Part shown: positions 8,874 through 17,582 of the stretch, in pieces | How positions within the stretch are numbered: position 1 is the first letter of the stretch | Layout: every line of letters begins with the position of its first letter | From: QHXM01 sp032160165 | Lineage (GTDB): Bacteria; Acidobacteriota; Blastocatellia; Pyrinomonadales; Pyrinomonadaceae | Length of the DNA stretch: 64,000 bases | Assembly (NCBI GenBank): GCA_032160165.1 | Contig: JAVHWA010000047.1 | Location: forward strand, 11,137-75,136 | Reading direction: 5' to 3' | The notes under the pieces: model-generated | Told to the model about the DNA's origin: nothing | The model's database searches: none | The model's input: the letters and a program-made list of their open reading frames with translations, nothing else | Made by a program: the position numbers and the translations under genes

Positions 8874-9338
8874 ATGAATGAAGTTTGCACTCAAGCGCAG
8901 GAGTTTCTGAACCACATCTTTGATGGAGCAGGTTTGGCTCTTCGTGCGACGACAGAAGATTCTATGGATGGGTGCCTCGTAAACATAGATGGAGTGGATT
9001 CCTCTATCCTGCTCACCGAAGGCGGAGAACTACTGGAGGCATTTCAGCACCTCGCGAATCAAGTCTTCGGTCGTAAGCTCACGAAGGGGGAGCGAATAGT
9101 TTGCGACGTTCAGGATTTTCGTGCGACTCGCGAGGCCGAGTTGCGAGCAATGGCGCGTCACGCTGCGGATCGAGTTCGTGCGACCGGAACCATTTTCAAT
9201 TTCGGTCCGATGAATTCCAACGAACGCCGGGTTATTCATCTCGCCCTCGCCGATGAAGCCGACTTACATACAGAATCAATCGGCGAAGGGGCAGCCCGCC
9301 GGCTCATTGTTCAATTGCGCGAATCAGCTAAAACGTAA
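8874..9338 (+). CDS. jag: KH/R3H RNA-binding protein (Jag/KhpB-like)
   Basis: Single-stranded nucleic-acid binding protein usually found next to yidC. The 154-residue protein carries a KH-type domain (about residues 35-75, with GGELLEAFQHLANQVF) and a C-terminal R3H domain (about 90-150, with MNSNERRVIHLALAD). The N-terminal Jag_N domain present in Firmicute versions is missing. Its role is likely RNA binding or control of envelope growth, inferred from the family. Confidence 0.9.
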   Translation: MNEVCTQAQEFLNHIFDGAGLALRATTEDSMDGCLVNIDGVDSSILLTEGGELLEAFQHLANQVFGRKLTKGERIVCDVQDFRATREAELRAMARHAADRVRATGTIFNFGPMNSNERRVIHLALADEADLHTESIGEGAARRLIVQLRESAKT

Positions 9339-9388
9339 TTGATATTTCGGCTGGTCCCATCATCTCTGTAAGCCCCTTTCCTTCGGTA

Positions 9389-10759
9389 GTGCCAATCAAA
9401 GATACAATCGTTGCTTTGTCGACTCCGCCAGGCCGTAGCGGCATAGGGATACTACGTCTCAGCGGTCAACTGTCTCTAGATATCGCTCGAGCGCTGGTGC
9501 GGAACCCGAGTTTCGTTCCCGAGCCACAAAAGGTACGTCTGACGACGATTCATGATCCTGCCACCGGAGACATCGTAGATCGTGCGCTCATCACGTACTT
9601 CAAAGCTCCTCACTCTTTCACAGGCGAAGACATAATCGAGCTAAGTTGTCACGGCTCTCCGGTGCTTCTGCGTAACATGCTCGATATCATTTTGAGCTTG
9701 AACGCGCGCCTGGCCGAACCAGGTGAGTTCACGCTCCGTGCGCTGGGCCATGGGCGGTTGAACCTAAGTCAGGCCGAAGCAATACGCGATCTGATCAACG
9801 CTAAGACGAAGGCAGCGGTGCACCAAGCTCAACGTCAATTGGGAGGTGAGCTATCACGACAGCTGCAACCGCTGAAGGACATCCTTGTGGAAGTGATTGT
9901 CCCGCTTGAGTCCGCTTTGGAATTTGTGGAGGATGACCTGCCTGAAGTTCTGATTGACGAGATTCGTTCGAAACTTTCAACGCTCGGGACACGGATCGCG
10001 CAACTCGGGGATACGTTCAAGTCCGGACGGTTGTTGCGTGATGGAATGAAGGTCGTACTGATCGGTAAGCCAAATGTCGGTAAGTCAAGCGTGTTCAACC
10101 AGTTACTGGTACAAGACCGAGCAATAGTCACGGCGGTTGCTGGTACGACTCGCGATAGTTTGAGCGAAGGAATAAGCCTTAGCGGAATTCCGATACTGCT
10201 GACTGACACCGCCGGACTTCGCACCTCGGAAGACCCAATTGAAAACCTCGGCGTAGAACGGACTCGAACCGCAATAGCTGATGCGGACCTAATAATTTAT
10301 CTGATCGATAGATCACAATCCCTCACGAGTGAAGACTCAGCCGTGTTCGAAGCGGTTCGCCAGAATCCTCATATCATCGCATTAAACAAAAGCGACTTAC
10401 CGCCTTTTCCTCAATCGGCGTATGCGCCGACTTCAGAAGAAACGATTGCAGTGGTAAACATCTCGGCGAAATTGGGGACGGGACTCGATGACCTTCGGGC
10501 TGCTATAATTCACCCGTTCATTTCGCACAACATCAGTTCTGACGGGTTACTCGTTACCGATGCTCGCCATTTCGATTTGCTTAAGCGAACTGGCGATTCG
10601 TTGAGAAGTTCACACGAGCTACTAGGCGATCGTGTGAGTGAGGAACTTGTCCTGGTAGGACTCTATGATGCACTCCGTTGCCTGGGGGAGATAACAGGTG
10701 AGACTACGCCAGACGATGTCTTATCAGCAATCTTCGCGACCTTTTGTATCGGGAAGTAG
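9389..10759 (+). CDS. mnmE: tRNA-modification GTPase MnmE
   Basis: With MnmG, forms the complex that installs (carboxymethyl)aminomethyl groups on U34 of certain tRNAs. The 456-residue protein has the N-terminal folate-binding domain (DTIVALSTPPGRSGIGILRL), the helical domain, an inserted Ras-like G domain with G1 GKPNVGKSS near residue 229 and G3 DTAG near 273, and the invariant C-terminal CIGK. The start is GTG at 9389. mnmG begins 2 bases after its stop codon. Confidence 0.96.
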   Translation: MPIKDTIVALSTPPGRSGIGILRLSGQLSLDIARALVRNPSFVPEPQKVRLTTIHDPATGDIVDRALITYFKAPHSFTGEDIIELSCHGSPVLLRNMLDIILSLNARLAEPGEFTLRALGHGRLNLSQAEAIRDLINAKTKAAVHQAQRQLGGELSRQLQPLKDILVEVIVPLESALEFVEDDLPEVLIDEIRSKLSTLGTRIAQLGDTFKSGRLLRDGMKVVLIGKPNVGKSSVFNQLLVQDRAIVTAVAGTTRDSLSEGISLSGIPILLTDTAGLRTSEDPIENLGVERTRTAIADADLIIYLIDRSQSLTSEDSAVFEAVRQNPHIIALNKSDLPPFPQSAYAPTSEETIAVVNISAKLGTGLDDLRAAIIHPFISHNISSDGLLVTDARHFDLLKRTGDSLRSSHELLGDRVSEELVLVGLYDALRCLGEITGETTPDDVLSAIFATFCIGK

Positions 10760-10761
10760 CG

Positions 10762-12642
10762 ATGAGCTTCGATGAAGCATTCGATGTGATTGTAATTGGA
10801 GGAGGCCACGCAGGATGCGAGGCCGCTTCGGCCTCTGCGCGTCTGGGGTCGCAAACAGCGCTAGTCACGCTTAACCTCGATCTAATCGGCCAAATGTCGT
10901 GCAATCCAGCGATCGGGGGAATTGCGAAGGGTCACCTCGTACGCGAAATAGACGCCTTAGGCGGCATCATGGGTCGAATCATCGATCGGACAGGAATCCA
11001 ATTTCGACTCCTTAATCGCTCACGCGGTCCCGCTGTTCAGTCGCCGAGAGCTCAAGCGGATCGGGCTCTCTACCGTGCAGAAATGCGTAGCACGCTCGAG
11101 GCGACGCCAAACCTTCATCTACGACAAGGGCTGGTCGTCGATCTCATCGTGGATGACGGGCGAATTCACGGCGTGGAACTCCAGGATGCGCGGCGCTTGG
11201 CGGCACGCGCGGTCATAATCGCAACCGGGACATTTCTCAACGGAATGATTCACACGGGTCCCCGTACCTATTCTGCTGGGCGGGCCGGCGAGCCGGCCTC
11301 AATTGAATTGGCGGAGAGTCTTAAACGGCACGGCTTTCCCGTAGGACGGCTTAAGACTGGCACTCCTCCAAGACTCGACGGACGCACGATTCATTGGGAT
11401 GCCTTTCAGCCGCAGTTTGCAGATGACGTTCCCGTTCCGTTTTCGTTTGCCACCGACCGAATCGAGCAACCTCAAATCACCTGCTACCTCGGATACACGA
11501 CAGAGGCGGTTCACGATTCGATCCGGGCTAACATTCATCAATCCCCGCTTTACTCCGGCAAGATCAAAGGCATAGGTCCACGCTACTGTCCCTCGATCGA
11601 GGACAAAGTCGTTAAGTTTGCAGATAAGAATCGTCACCAGCTTTTCCTGGAGCCCGAAGGACACAGTACCAACGAGGTCTATCTGAATGGCTTTTCGACT
11701 TCCTTGCCAGCAGACCTACAGCAGGATCTGGTCAACCAAATCCCGGGGTTGGAGGCCGCTCGAATCATACGTCCGGGCTATGCGATCGAATACGATTATG
11801 TAGATCCAAGGGAGCTCACGCCTTATCTGGAGACTGTCCGTGTCAAGGGCCTGTTTCACGCTGGTCAGATTAACGGAACGACCGGTTATGAAGAGGCTGG
11901 ATGTCAGGGGATTATCGCTGGGATCAACGCGAGCTTGACAGTCCAGGGGCGGCAAGGACTTCATCTGAAGAGGGAAGAATCTTATATCGGCGTTCTCATC
12001 GACGACCTGATAAAACAAGGGGTGGACGAGCCGTACCGAATCTTCACCTCGAGAGCAGAGTTTCGACTCGCCCTGCGTTATGACAACGCAGACGCTCGAT
12101 TGTCTCCCCACGGGAGAGAATTGGGATTGGTGGGCGACGGCGATTGGGATCGGTTCAATCGACGACGCGATCGCCAGGCGGCGCTGAAAGCCGCTCTCAA
12201 AACAACTCGCTTCAAGCGCGCCGATGTCCAATACAGCGCCATCAGTCAAGCTGTACGCGCTGACCTGGGAGACTCTTTCACCTTGGAACAGCTTGCCAAC
12301 CGGCCCCAGGTTCAACCTGCTCTGATCCGACAACTGCTATCAGCTGAACTTCAGAGAGAGACCGGAATTTCCGACCTCGAGTCCGTCCTTGCCGATTCGC
12401 TCTATAGCGGTTACCTTCGCTGTCAACAGACGACGTTCGATCGGTTACATAATCACGATAGTCTCCGAGTTCCCCACGATTTCGAGTTTCGCGACATAAA
12501 CGGATTGTCTCATGAAATGATCGAACGCCTTGAGAGGGCCTGTCCCAAGACTTTTGGCCAGGCACGTCGCGTCCCAGGCCTGACACCTTCTGCCCTATCC
12601 AACTTGTTGGTCCAATTAACTGCACAGCGGGGATCGCTGTAA
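10762..12642 (+). CDS. mnmG: tRNA uridine 5-carboxymethylaminomethyl modification enzyme MnmG
   Basis: FAD-dependent partner of MnmE in wobble-uridine modification. The protein begins with the Rossmann FAD motif VIVIGGGHAGCEAA, then has SCNPAIGGIAKGHL and, in the middle, GLFHAGQINGTTGYEEAG; both are family signatures. I chose ATG 10762 (626 residues) over a TTG 18 bases upstream that overlaps mnmE, because the family starts just before the FAD motif. It sits in a tight operon with mnmE. Confidence 0.96.
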   Translation: MSFDEAFDVIVIGGGHAGCEAASASARLGSQTALVTLNLDLIGQMSCNPAIGGIAKGHLVREIDALGGIMGRIIDRTGIQFRLLNRSRGPAVQSPRAQADRALYRAEMRSTLEATPNLHLRQGLVVDLIVDDGRIHGVELQDARRLAARAVIIATGTFLNGMIHTGPRTYSAGRAGEPASIELAESLKRHGFPVGRLKTGTPPRLDGRTIHWDAFQPQFADDVPVPFSFATDRIEQPQITCYLGYTTEAVHDSIRANIHQSPLYSGKIKGIGPRYCPSIEDKVVKFADKNRHQLFLEPEGHSTNEVYLNGFSTSLPADLQQDLVNQIPGLEAARIIRPGYAIEYDYVDPRELTPYLETVRVKGLFHAGQINGTTGYEEAGCQGIIAGINASLTVQGRQGLHLKREESYIGVLIDDLIKQGVDEPYRIFTSRAEFRLALRYDNADARLSPHGRELGLVGDGDWDRFNRRRDRQAALKAALKTTRFKRADVQYSAISQAVRADLGDSFTLEQLANRPQVQPALIRQLLSAELQRETGISDLESVLADSLYSGYLRCQQTTFDRLHNHDSLRVPHDFEFRDINGLSHEMIERLERACPKTFGQARRVPGLTPSALSNLLVQLTAQRGSL

Positions 12643-12798
12643 TCGCAAGCCAAAAATATCTTCAAGACAGGTACATTCCCTGCCTTCTAAGCAGATTTTC
12701 CTCGCATTACCAAGCGTGTGAGTTGGCGTTAGGGGGGTTGGGCGATCAAGCGATTTCTCCGAGTATTGGCTAATGCGACCCTGCTCAAATGCGGCTTA

Positions 12799-12814
12799 TG
12801 TTCCACGTGAAACA
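12799..12814. promoter_or_regulatory. parS centromere site
   Basis: TGTTCCACGTGAAACA differs from the classical palindromic parS (TGTTTCACGTGAAACA) at one position. It lies in the 255-base gap upstream of parA, within 13 kb of the origin, where ParB loading sites are expected. Confidence 0.88.
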
Positions 12815-12897
12815 CCTCGAATCGCCAAAACTCTAGTGCTTTCGGCGTCCCGTGTGATACTTTACGAACAATAAATCGCGCAGCCAGGTTATATTCC

Positions 12898-13719
12898 ATG
12901 ACAAAGATTATTTCCGTCGCCAACCAAAAAGGCGGAGTCGGAAAGACCACAACTGCAGTGAATCTCGCGGCTTCCCTAGCTATTGCCGAAATGCGTGTAT
13001 TGCTCGTCGACGCTGATCCGCAGGCGAATGCGACATCTGGGGCCGGGGTTCAACGCGGAAGTTTTCGTCGGAGCCTGTATCATGCCTTGATCCTCGACGA
13101 ACCCCTTCGCAATATTATCCAACCGACTCAGCTCCCTCTTCTTTCTATTATCCCTTCGGATAAGAACCTAATCGGAGCCGAAATTGAATTGGTTGACGTC
13201 GAAAAACGTGAATACAAGCTCCGGGAAGTCCTCCAAGCTGTTCAAAACGACTACGACTTCATCCTGATCGATTGTCCGCCTTCCCTGAACCTGCTGACCC
13301 TAAACGCCCTCACGGCCGCGACTTCCCTGCTCGTCCCTATTCAATGTGAATATTTTGCGCTGGAAGGAGTCACGGAGCTGTTCGATACTCTGGCTCGGAT
13401 TCGACGCGTGCTAAATCCGGGGCTCACCATTGAGGGGCTATTGTTGACTATGTACGATGAGCGGACCAATCTTTCTTCGGCAGTCGCGGCCGACCTTCGA
13501 GATTTCTATGGTCAGCAGGTTTTTGAAACCGTGATTCCCCGAAATGTGCGACTGGCAGAAGCCCCTAGTCATGGTAAGCCTATTGTTGTCTATGATATAC
13601 GGTCGCGCGGCGCGGAAAGTTATATTCAATTAGCCAAGGAGGTCATGGAACATGACAAGAAGAGCGTTAGGGCGGGGCTTGAGCGCTCTGCTGTCGGATT
13701 CAGAAATGGAGAAGGGTGA
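12898..13719 (+). CDS. parA: Chromosome partitioning ATPase ParA/Soj
   Basis: Deviant Walker-A ATPase that, with ParB-parS, segregates the origin region. The 273-residue protein starts MTKIISVANQKGGVGKTTTA, with the deviant Walker A KGGVGKTT near residue 11, Walker A' VDADPQANAT near 40 and Walker B FILIDCPPSLN near 121. The C-terminus extends over the first 68 bases of parB in another frame, so the last 20 or so residues are atypical. The start codon is ATG. Confidence 0.95.
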   Translation: MTKIISVANQKGGVGKTTTAVNLAASLAIAEMRVLLVDADPQANATSGAGVQRGSFRRSLYHALILDEPLRNIIQPTQLPLLSIIPSDKNLIGAEIELVDVEKREYKLREVLQAVQNDYDFILIDCPPSLNLLTLNALTAATSLLVPIQCEYFALEGVTELFDTLARIRRVLNPGLTIEGLLLTMYDERTNLSSAVAADLRDFYGQQVFETVIPRNVRLAEAPSHGKPIVVYDIRSRGAESYIQLAKEVMEHDKKSVRAGLERSAVGFRNGEG

Positions 13720-14539
13720 TGACTTTCTCGAAATCGACATTGATTTAATCGAAGCTAGTTCCGCCCAGCCCAGAACCAACTTTGATGAAGCCAGTCTTGA
13801 AGAACTGGCACAGTCCGTACGTTCGAATGGAATTGTGCAGCCCATTCTAGTGAGACGGCGCGGCGCTCGATATCAGCTGGTAGCAGGCGAAAGAAGGTGG
13901 CGTGCCGCGCAGCGCGCAGGGCTGCAAAGAATTCCAGCGGTCATTCGCGAAATTGCTGACGATAAGCTGCTTGAGCTTGCCTTAATCGAGAACATCCAAC
14001 GGCAGGAACTAAATGCGATCGAAGAGGCCCACGCCTACAGAAGCCTCATCGAGACCTTGGGACTGACTCAGGAGGTAGTGGCGCAAAGAGTCGGTCGAGA
14101 TCGCTCATTCATAACGAACTACTTACGTTTGTTGCGCTTGCCCGAGGACCTCCAGCGGTTGGTCGAAGAAGCTAAGCTGACGATGGGCCATGCGCGAGCT
14201 CTGCTCGGAGTCAGCAATGAAAGCACTCAGCGCAGCGTAGCTCGCAGTATTATCGAGCGCGCACTTTCAGTTCGAGAGACAGAGCGAATTATCAAACGAA
14301 TAGCCTCAGGCGGTAGTCCCACTCTTACGGAAACATCTTCTACAAAACTGAACGACGCCAACGTCAGGGCCGCCGAGAGTAAACTCAGACGACACTTTGG
14401 CACTCAAGTCCGAGTAGTTCAGAACCAGGGCCGCGTGGGCGGTAAGATCGAGATCGAGTATTACGGCGACAGTGATCTCGATAGAATTTACAAAGTGCTT
14501 TTAGGTGGAAGCTCTACGACAGCGACGGCAACGGATTAG
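13652..14539 (+). CDS. parB: Chromosome partitioning protein ParB/Spo0J
   Basis: CTPase clamp and DNA-binding protein that loads at parS. The 295-residue protein opens MTRRALGRGLSALLSD, has the CTP-binding GERRWRAAQRAGL near residue 75 and ALIENIQRQELNAIEEA near 108, a helix-turn-helix region (about 125-175) and a C-terminal dimerisation domain. A strong AAGGAGG ribosome site inside parA precedes its ATG, so the 68-base overlap with parA looks genuine. Confidence 0.95.
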   Translation: MTRRALGRGLSALLSDSEMEKGDDFLEIDIDLIEASSAQPRTNFDEASLEELAQSVRSNGIVQPILVRRRGARYQLVAGERRWRAAQRAGLQRIPAVIREIADDKLLELALIENIQRQELNAIEEAHAYRSLIETLGLTQEVVAQRVGRDRSFITNYLRLLRLPEDLQRLVEEAKLTMGHARALLGVSNESTQRSVARSIIERALSVRETERIIKRIASGGSPTLTETSSTKLNDANVRAAESKLRRHFGTQVRVVQNQGRVGGKIEIEYYGDSDLDRIYKVLLGGSSTTATATD

Positions 14540-14682
14540 GGCAGTCAATGTGCTAAGTGGAGAAGCGAGCATCCCTTTTATGTTGGGCTTTCTGTGATCC
14601 AGAATCGACGAACGAGTTACGAGGGAGGGCAACTAACCTCTGTTGCAATTTGTACAACTATAAAACGTGAGACGAGCAAGAG

Positions 14683-15702
14683 ATGAAGAGATTAACTGAA
14701 ATGGCCTCTTGTGCCGGTTGAGTGGCGAAGCTTTCGCCGCGACACCTTGCTCAAGTTTTGAGCCAGCTACCTGCACAACCAAATAACCCGAACGTACTGG
14801 TCGGCTATGACTTGGCCGACGATGCAGGAGTGTATCGACTTACTGACGAAATCGCTCTGGTCCAAACCGTGGATTTCTTCACTCCGATTGCAGATGAACC
14901 AGCGATTTATGGCAGAATCGCTGCCTTGAATTCTCTAAACGATATCTACGCGATGGGGGCGACGCCGCTCACTGCCTTGTCTATTGTCTGCTATCCCGGA
15001 AAAGAAGATCTCTCGGTTCTGGCCGAGATCCTGCGAGGAGGCCAGCTGGCCATGAACGAAGCCGGCGTGGTAATTCTCGGTGGGCACTCTGTTGACGATC
15101 AAGAAATAAAGATCGGATATGCCGTAACCGGTGTTATCCACCCCGCTAGTGCGATTACCAACGCCAATGCACAGCCGGGTGATGCTATTATTTTAACAAA
15201 GCCAATTGGAACTGGTGCTATCAGCACCGGCCTCAAACATGGCATCGCCAGCCCGAGAGCAGTAGAGGCTTCAATAGAGGCCATGTCTACATCAGCCGCC
15301 TACGCCTCCGCGGAAATGCAACGGGTTGGCGTGCATGCCTGCACTGACGTCACCGGCTTTGGGCTCCTGGGGCATGCATATGAGTTGGCCCGCGCCAGCA
15401 ATGTAACTCTTATCCTCGATTCGAGCCGGGTCCCTCTACTTCCAGAAGTTCTCGAGCTCATCGAAAAAGGAATGCTTACGCGTGGAGATAAGTACAATCG
15501 AGAATACGTAGGTACCGAGGTTAGCATCGAGAGTGGTATCTCGCGGGAACTGGAATGCGCGCTCTATGATCCTCAAACTGCGGGTGGATTGCTTATTAGT
15601 GTCGGTAGCTCTAAGGCGGAGCGGTTAGCTAACGACATCCCGGGTTCGGTGATAATCGGCGAAGTGCAGGCTCGATCAAACCATCTGATTCGCGTACTGT
15701 GA
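14683..15702 (+). CDS. selD: Selenide, water dikinase SelD, a selenoprotein with in-frame UGA
   Basis: Makes selenophosphate, the selenium donor for selenocysteine and selenouridine. The frame from GTG 14722 gives most of SelD (GYDLADDAGVYRL, VDFFTPI, TDVTGFGLLGH, DPQTAGGLL). It lacks the N-terminal active-site segment, which continues upstream in the same frame from ATG 14683: KRLTEMASCAG, then TGA at 14719-14721, then VAKLSPRHLAQVL. In E. coli SelD the matching segment has catalytic Cys17 followed three residues later by Lys20. Here UGA falls exactly on the Cys position and Lys is three codons on. I read it as selenocysteine at residue 13 of a 339-residue protein. A standard gene caller would start at 14722 and lose the active site. 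Confidence 0.9.
14719..14766 (+). promoter_or_regulatory. UGA(Sec) codon with bacterial SECIS-like hairpin
   Basis: After the UGA at 14719-14721, a hairpin forms from GCTCAA (14749-14754), loop GTT (14755-14757) and TTGAGC (14758-14763). Two further pairs follow beyond a single mismatch (CT with AG). The apical loop begins 33 bases after the UGA and starts with G followed by U, within the spacing and loop rules known for bacterial SECIS elements read by SelB. A second perfect hairpin (GGCGAA/TTCGCC, 14724-14738) lies closer and is probably too near to serve. Confidence 0.72.
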
Positions 15703-15826
15703 CCAGATATTCAGGAGAATTCGTCTATAGAACCGGGGGAGGCGCTTCGGGCGGACGATGAAGAGTACGCTTAAAGGCGCGACTGGTGTGATCGACGCGG
15801 TTCTCTGATTTGCGAAGCCGCCTTCC

Positions 15827-15856
15827 TTGACGCTCCGTCAAAACGCATGCTAGACT
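15827..15856 (+). promoter_or_regulatory. Candidate promoter of the ATP synthase operon
   Basis: TTGACG (15827-15832), an 18-base spacer and TAGACT (15851-15856) resemble a sigma-70 promoter about 80 bases upstream of the first atp gene. It lies in a 235-base gap after selD with no other gene-like content. Confidence 0.5.
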
Positions 15857-15937
15857 CGCAGGCTTTTGGCAACTAAAAAATCTTAACTACCAGCTAGTTA
15901 GCGTGTAGACCAAGCTCAAGAAACCGGGTCCAGGACT

Positions 15938-16432
15938 ATGACTTTTCTGGCGTTTGCCGAAAACTCGATTCAACTCGTGCCCGACGGCACACTCTTCCTC
16001 CATATCGCAATCATCCTGGTTATGGTGTTTGTCCTGAACGCCACACTATTCAAGCCGATCAACCGCATTCTCGAAGAGAGAGAAAAGCGGACGAGCGGGC
16101 GTTCAGGTGAAGCCGCCGAAATCCTAAGGAGTGTGGACGAAAAGATGGCTCACTACGAGCAGGCCCTCCGCCAAACACGCGCAGAGGGATACCAATTGAT
16201 GGAACGTGAGCGGGCCGAAGTGATGGATGAACGCATCGCCAAACTGACCGGGGCGCGCGCCGAAGTGAATCGCTCGATCGCAGAAGAAAAGGAAGCTATC
16301 CAGGCACAGACCGAGCAAGCCCGACTGGCCCTTGATCACGAGGCACGTCGGATCGCTGCCGACGTCAGCGCTCGGATCCTCCATCGGTCGGTGAGCGAAA
16401 CTGTAATGCGAGACCTGGGACTGAGCGAATAG
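15938..16432 (+). CDS. atpF': ATP synthase F0 subunit B' (b-like)
   Basis: Peripheral stalk subunit of the F1F0 ATP synthase. The 164-residue protein has one N-terminal membrane helix (about residues 17-40, LHIAIILVMVFVLNATLF), then FKPINRILEEREKRTSG and a long charged coiled coil. It is followed 3 bases later by a second b-type gene, the paired b'/b arrangement also found in cyanobacteria and alphaproteobacteria. It heads a five-gene operon. Confidence 0.85.
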   Translation: MTFLAFAENSIQLVPDGTLFLHIAIILVMVFVLNATLFKPINRILEEREKRTSGRSGEAAEILRSVDEKMAHYEQALRQTRAEGYQLMERERAEVMDERIAKLTGARAEVNRSIAEEKEAIQAQTEQARLALDHEARRIAADVSARILHRSVSETVMRDLGLSE

Positions 16433-16435
16433 CCT

Positions 16436-16981
16436 ATGACTTTCAGTTTAATTGTAAATTTTGTTGGCCTAAGTGATAGCGAAGCGGCACCGTGGTGGAA
16501 CATCCCCAGCTTCGAGTTGTGGCGCTGGGTTAACCTCATAATTTTCATTGGCCTCTTCATTTATATTTTACGCCGTCCAGTGAGCCAGGCGATGCGGGCC
16601 CGCCGAGAGGGCATTCGCCGAGATCTGATGCGTGCCCAGCAAGAGCGCGAGGCGGCGCGCGCAAAACTGGAAGAGGTTGAGGCGAGATTATCGCGTCTTG
16701 ACGCGGAGATGGTTGCACTTCGAGACCAATCTCACCGGGAAGCTGCCGAGGAACGCGAGCGCATACGTCTGTCGACAGAACAAGAAACACAAAAACTGCG
16801 AGAGCAGGCACAGCGAGAGATTGAGAGTGCCGGCAAGGCCGCACGTCAACAACTGCGTGAGTTCGCGGCGGAACAAAGCGTGCAGCTTGCAGAGGAAATG
16901 ATACGTCGAGACATTAAGCCAGAGGACGACGCTCGGCTCTTCAAGCTTCGCGTAGAGGAACTGGGAGGAATCCGGCGTTGA
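16436..16981 (+). CDS. atpF: ATP synthase F0 subunit B
   Basis: Second peripheral stalk b subunit, 181 residues. After a short leader it has one membrane helix (about residues 25-43, LWRWVNLIIFIGLFIYIL), then RRPVSQAMRARREGI and a long arginine/glutamate-rich coiled coil to the end. Its stop codon overlaps the TTG start of atpH (TTGA), implying coupled translation. Confidence 0.88.
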   Translation: MTFSLIVNFVGLSDSEAAPWWNIPSFELWRWVNLIIFIGLFIYILRRPVSQAMRARREGIRRDLMRAQQEREAARAKLEEVEARLSRLDAEMVALRDQSHREAAEERERIRLSTEQETQKLREQAQREIESAGKAARQQLREFAAEQSVQLAEEMIRRDIKPEDDARLFKLRVEELGGIRR

Positions 16982-17523
16982 GCGTGCAAACAGTAGCTCG
17001 CCGTTACGCAATGGCCCTGGCAGATGTCGTAATAGCGCGCAACGAAGCGCAAGAAGTGCAGAGCGAACTACTCGACTGGGAGGAGTTGATGCAATCAAAT
17101 GATCAACTGCTCGAGGTCTTCCGCAACCCAACGATCCCGTACGAGCAAAAGAAGCGGGTCCTAAACGCGTTAATATCGCGCGCCCATCTTCGCCCGACGA
17201 CCTCAAATTTTCTCCAGGTACTCCTGCAGAATCAACGTCTGGCGGATTTGCATGAAGTCAACAAACGGTTCGCTCAAGTCCTGGATGAGCGCTCGGGAGT
17301 GGTCTCGGCGCAGGTGACTACAGCTCGGCCCGTGCCGGAATCTGCGCAAGCGACCTTGCGCGAGAAACTAACGGTCCTGACCGGCAAGCGGGTGCGCTTA
17401 AGCTTCACCACCAATGAAGATCTGATCGGTGGGGTCATGACGCGCATCGGCTCGACTATTTACGATGGCTCCGTTCGCAATCAGTTGGAGCAGGTTAAGC
17501 AGAGGATGGTAAGCAACAAATAA
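16978..17523 (+). CDS. atpH: ATP synthase F1 subunit delta
   Basis: OSCP-like subunit connecting F1 to the peripheral stalk, 181 residues, typical length. It begins QTVARRYAMALADV, has FLQVLLQNQRLADLHEVNKRF in the middle and the signature DLIGGVMTRIGSTIYDGSVRNQL near the C-terminus. The start is TTG 16978 overlapping the atpF stop; GTG 16984 is an alternative. Confidence 0.93.
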   Translation: MSVQTVARRYAMALADVVIARNEAQEVQSELLDWEELMQSNDQLLEVFRNPTIPYEQKKRVLNALISRAHLRPTTSNFLQVLLQNQRLADLHEVNKRFAQVLDERSGVVSAQVTTARPVPESAQATLREKLTVLTGKRVRLSFTTNEDLIGGVMTRIGSTIYDGSVRNQLEQVKQRMVSNK

Positions 17524-17582
17524 CGAACGAGCGCTGAGCTTAGCCATTAATAGCGCGCGCTCCGACTTGTGATAAGGATCAT

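Noticed and set aside
11716..12333. 205-codon antisense open frame
   Set aside because: Antisense of mnmG; high-GC shadow frame.
14724..14738. Hairpin GGCGAA/TTCGCC as SECIS
   Set aside because: Its loop is only about 8 bases after the UGA, too close for a SelB-bound element; the hairpin at 14749-14763 fits better.
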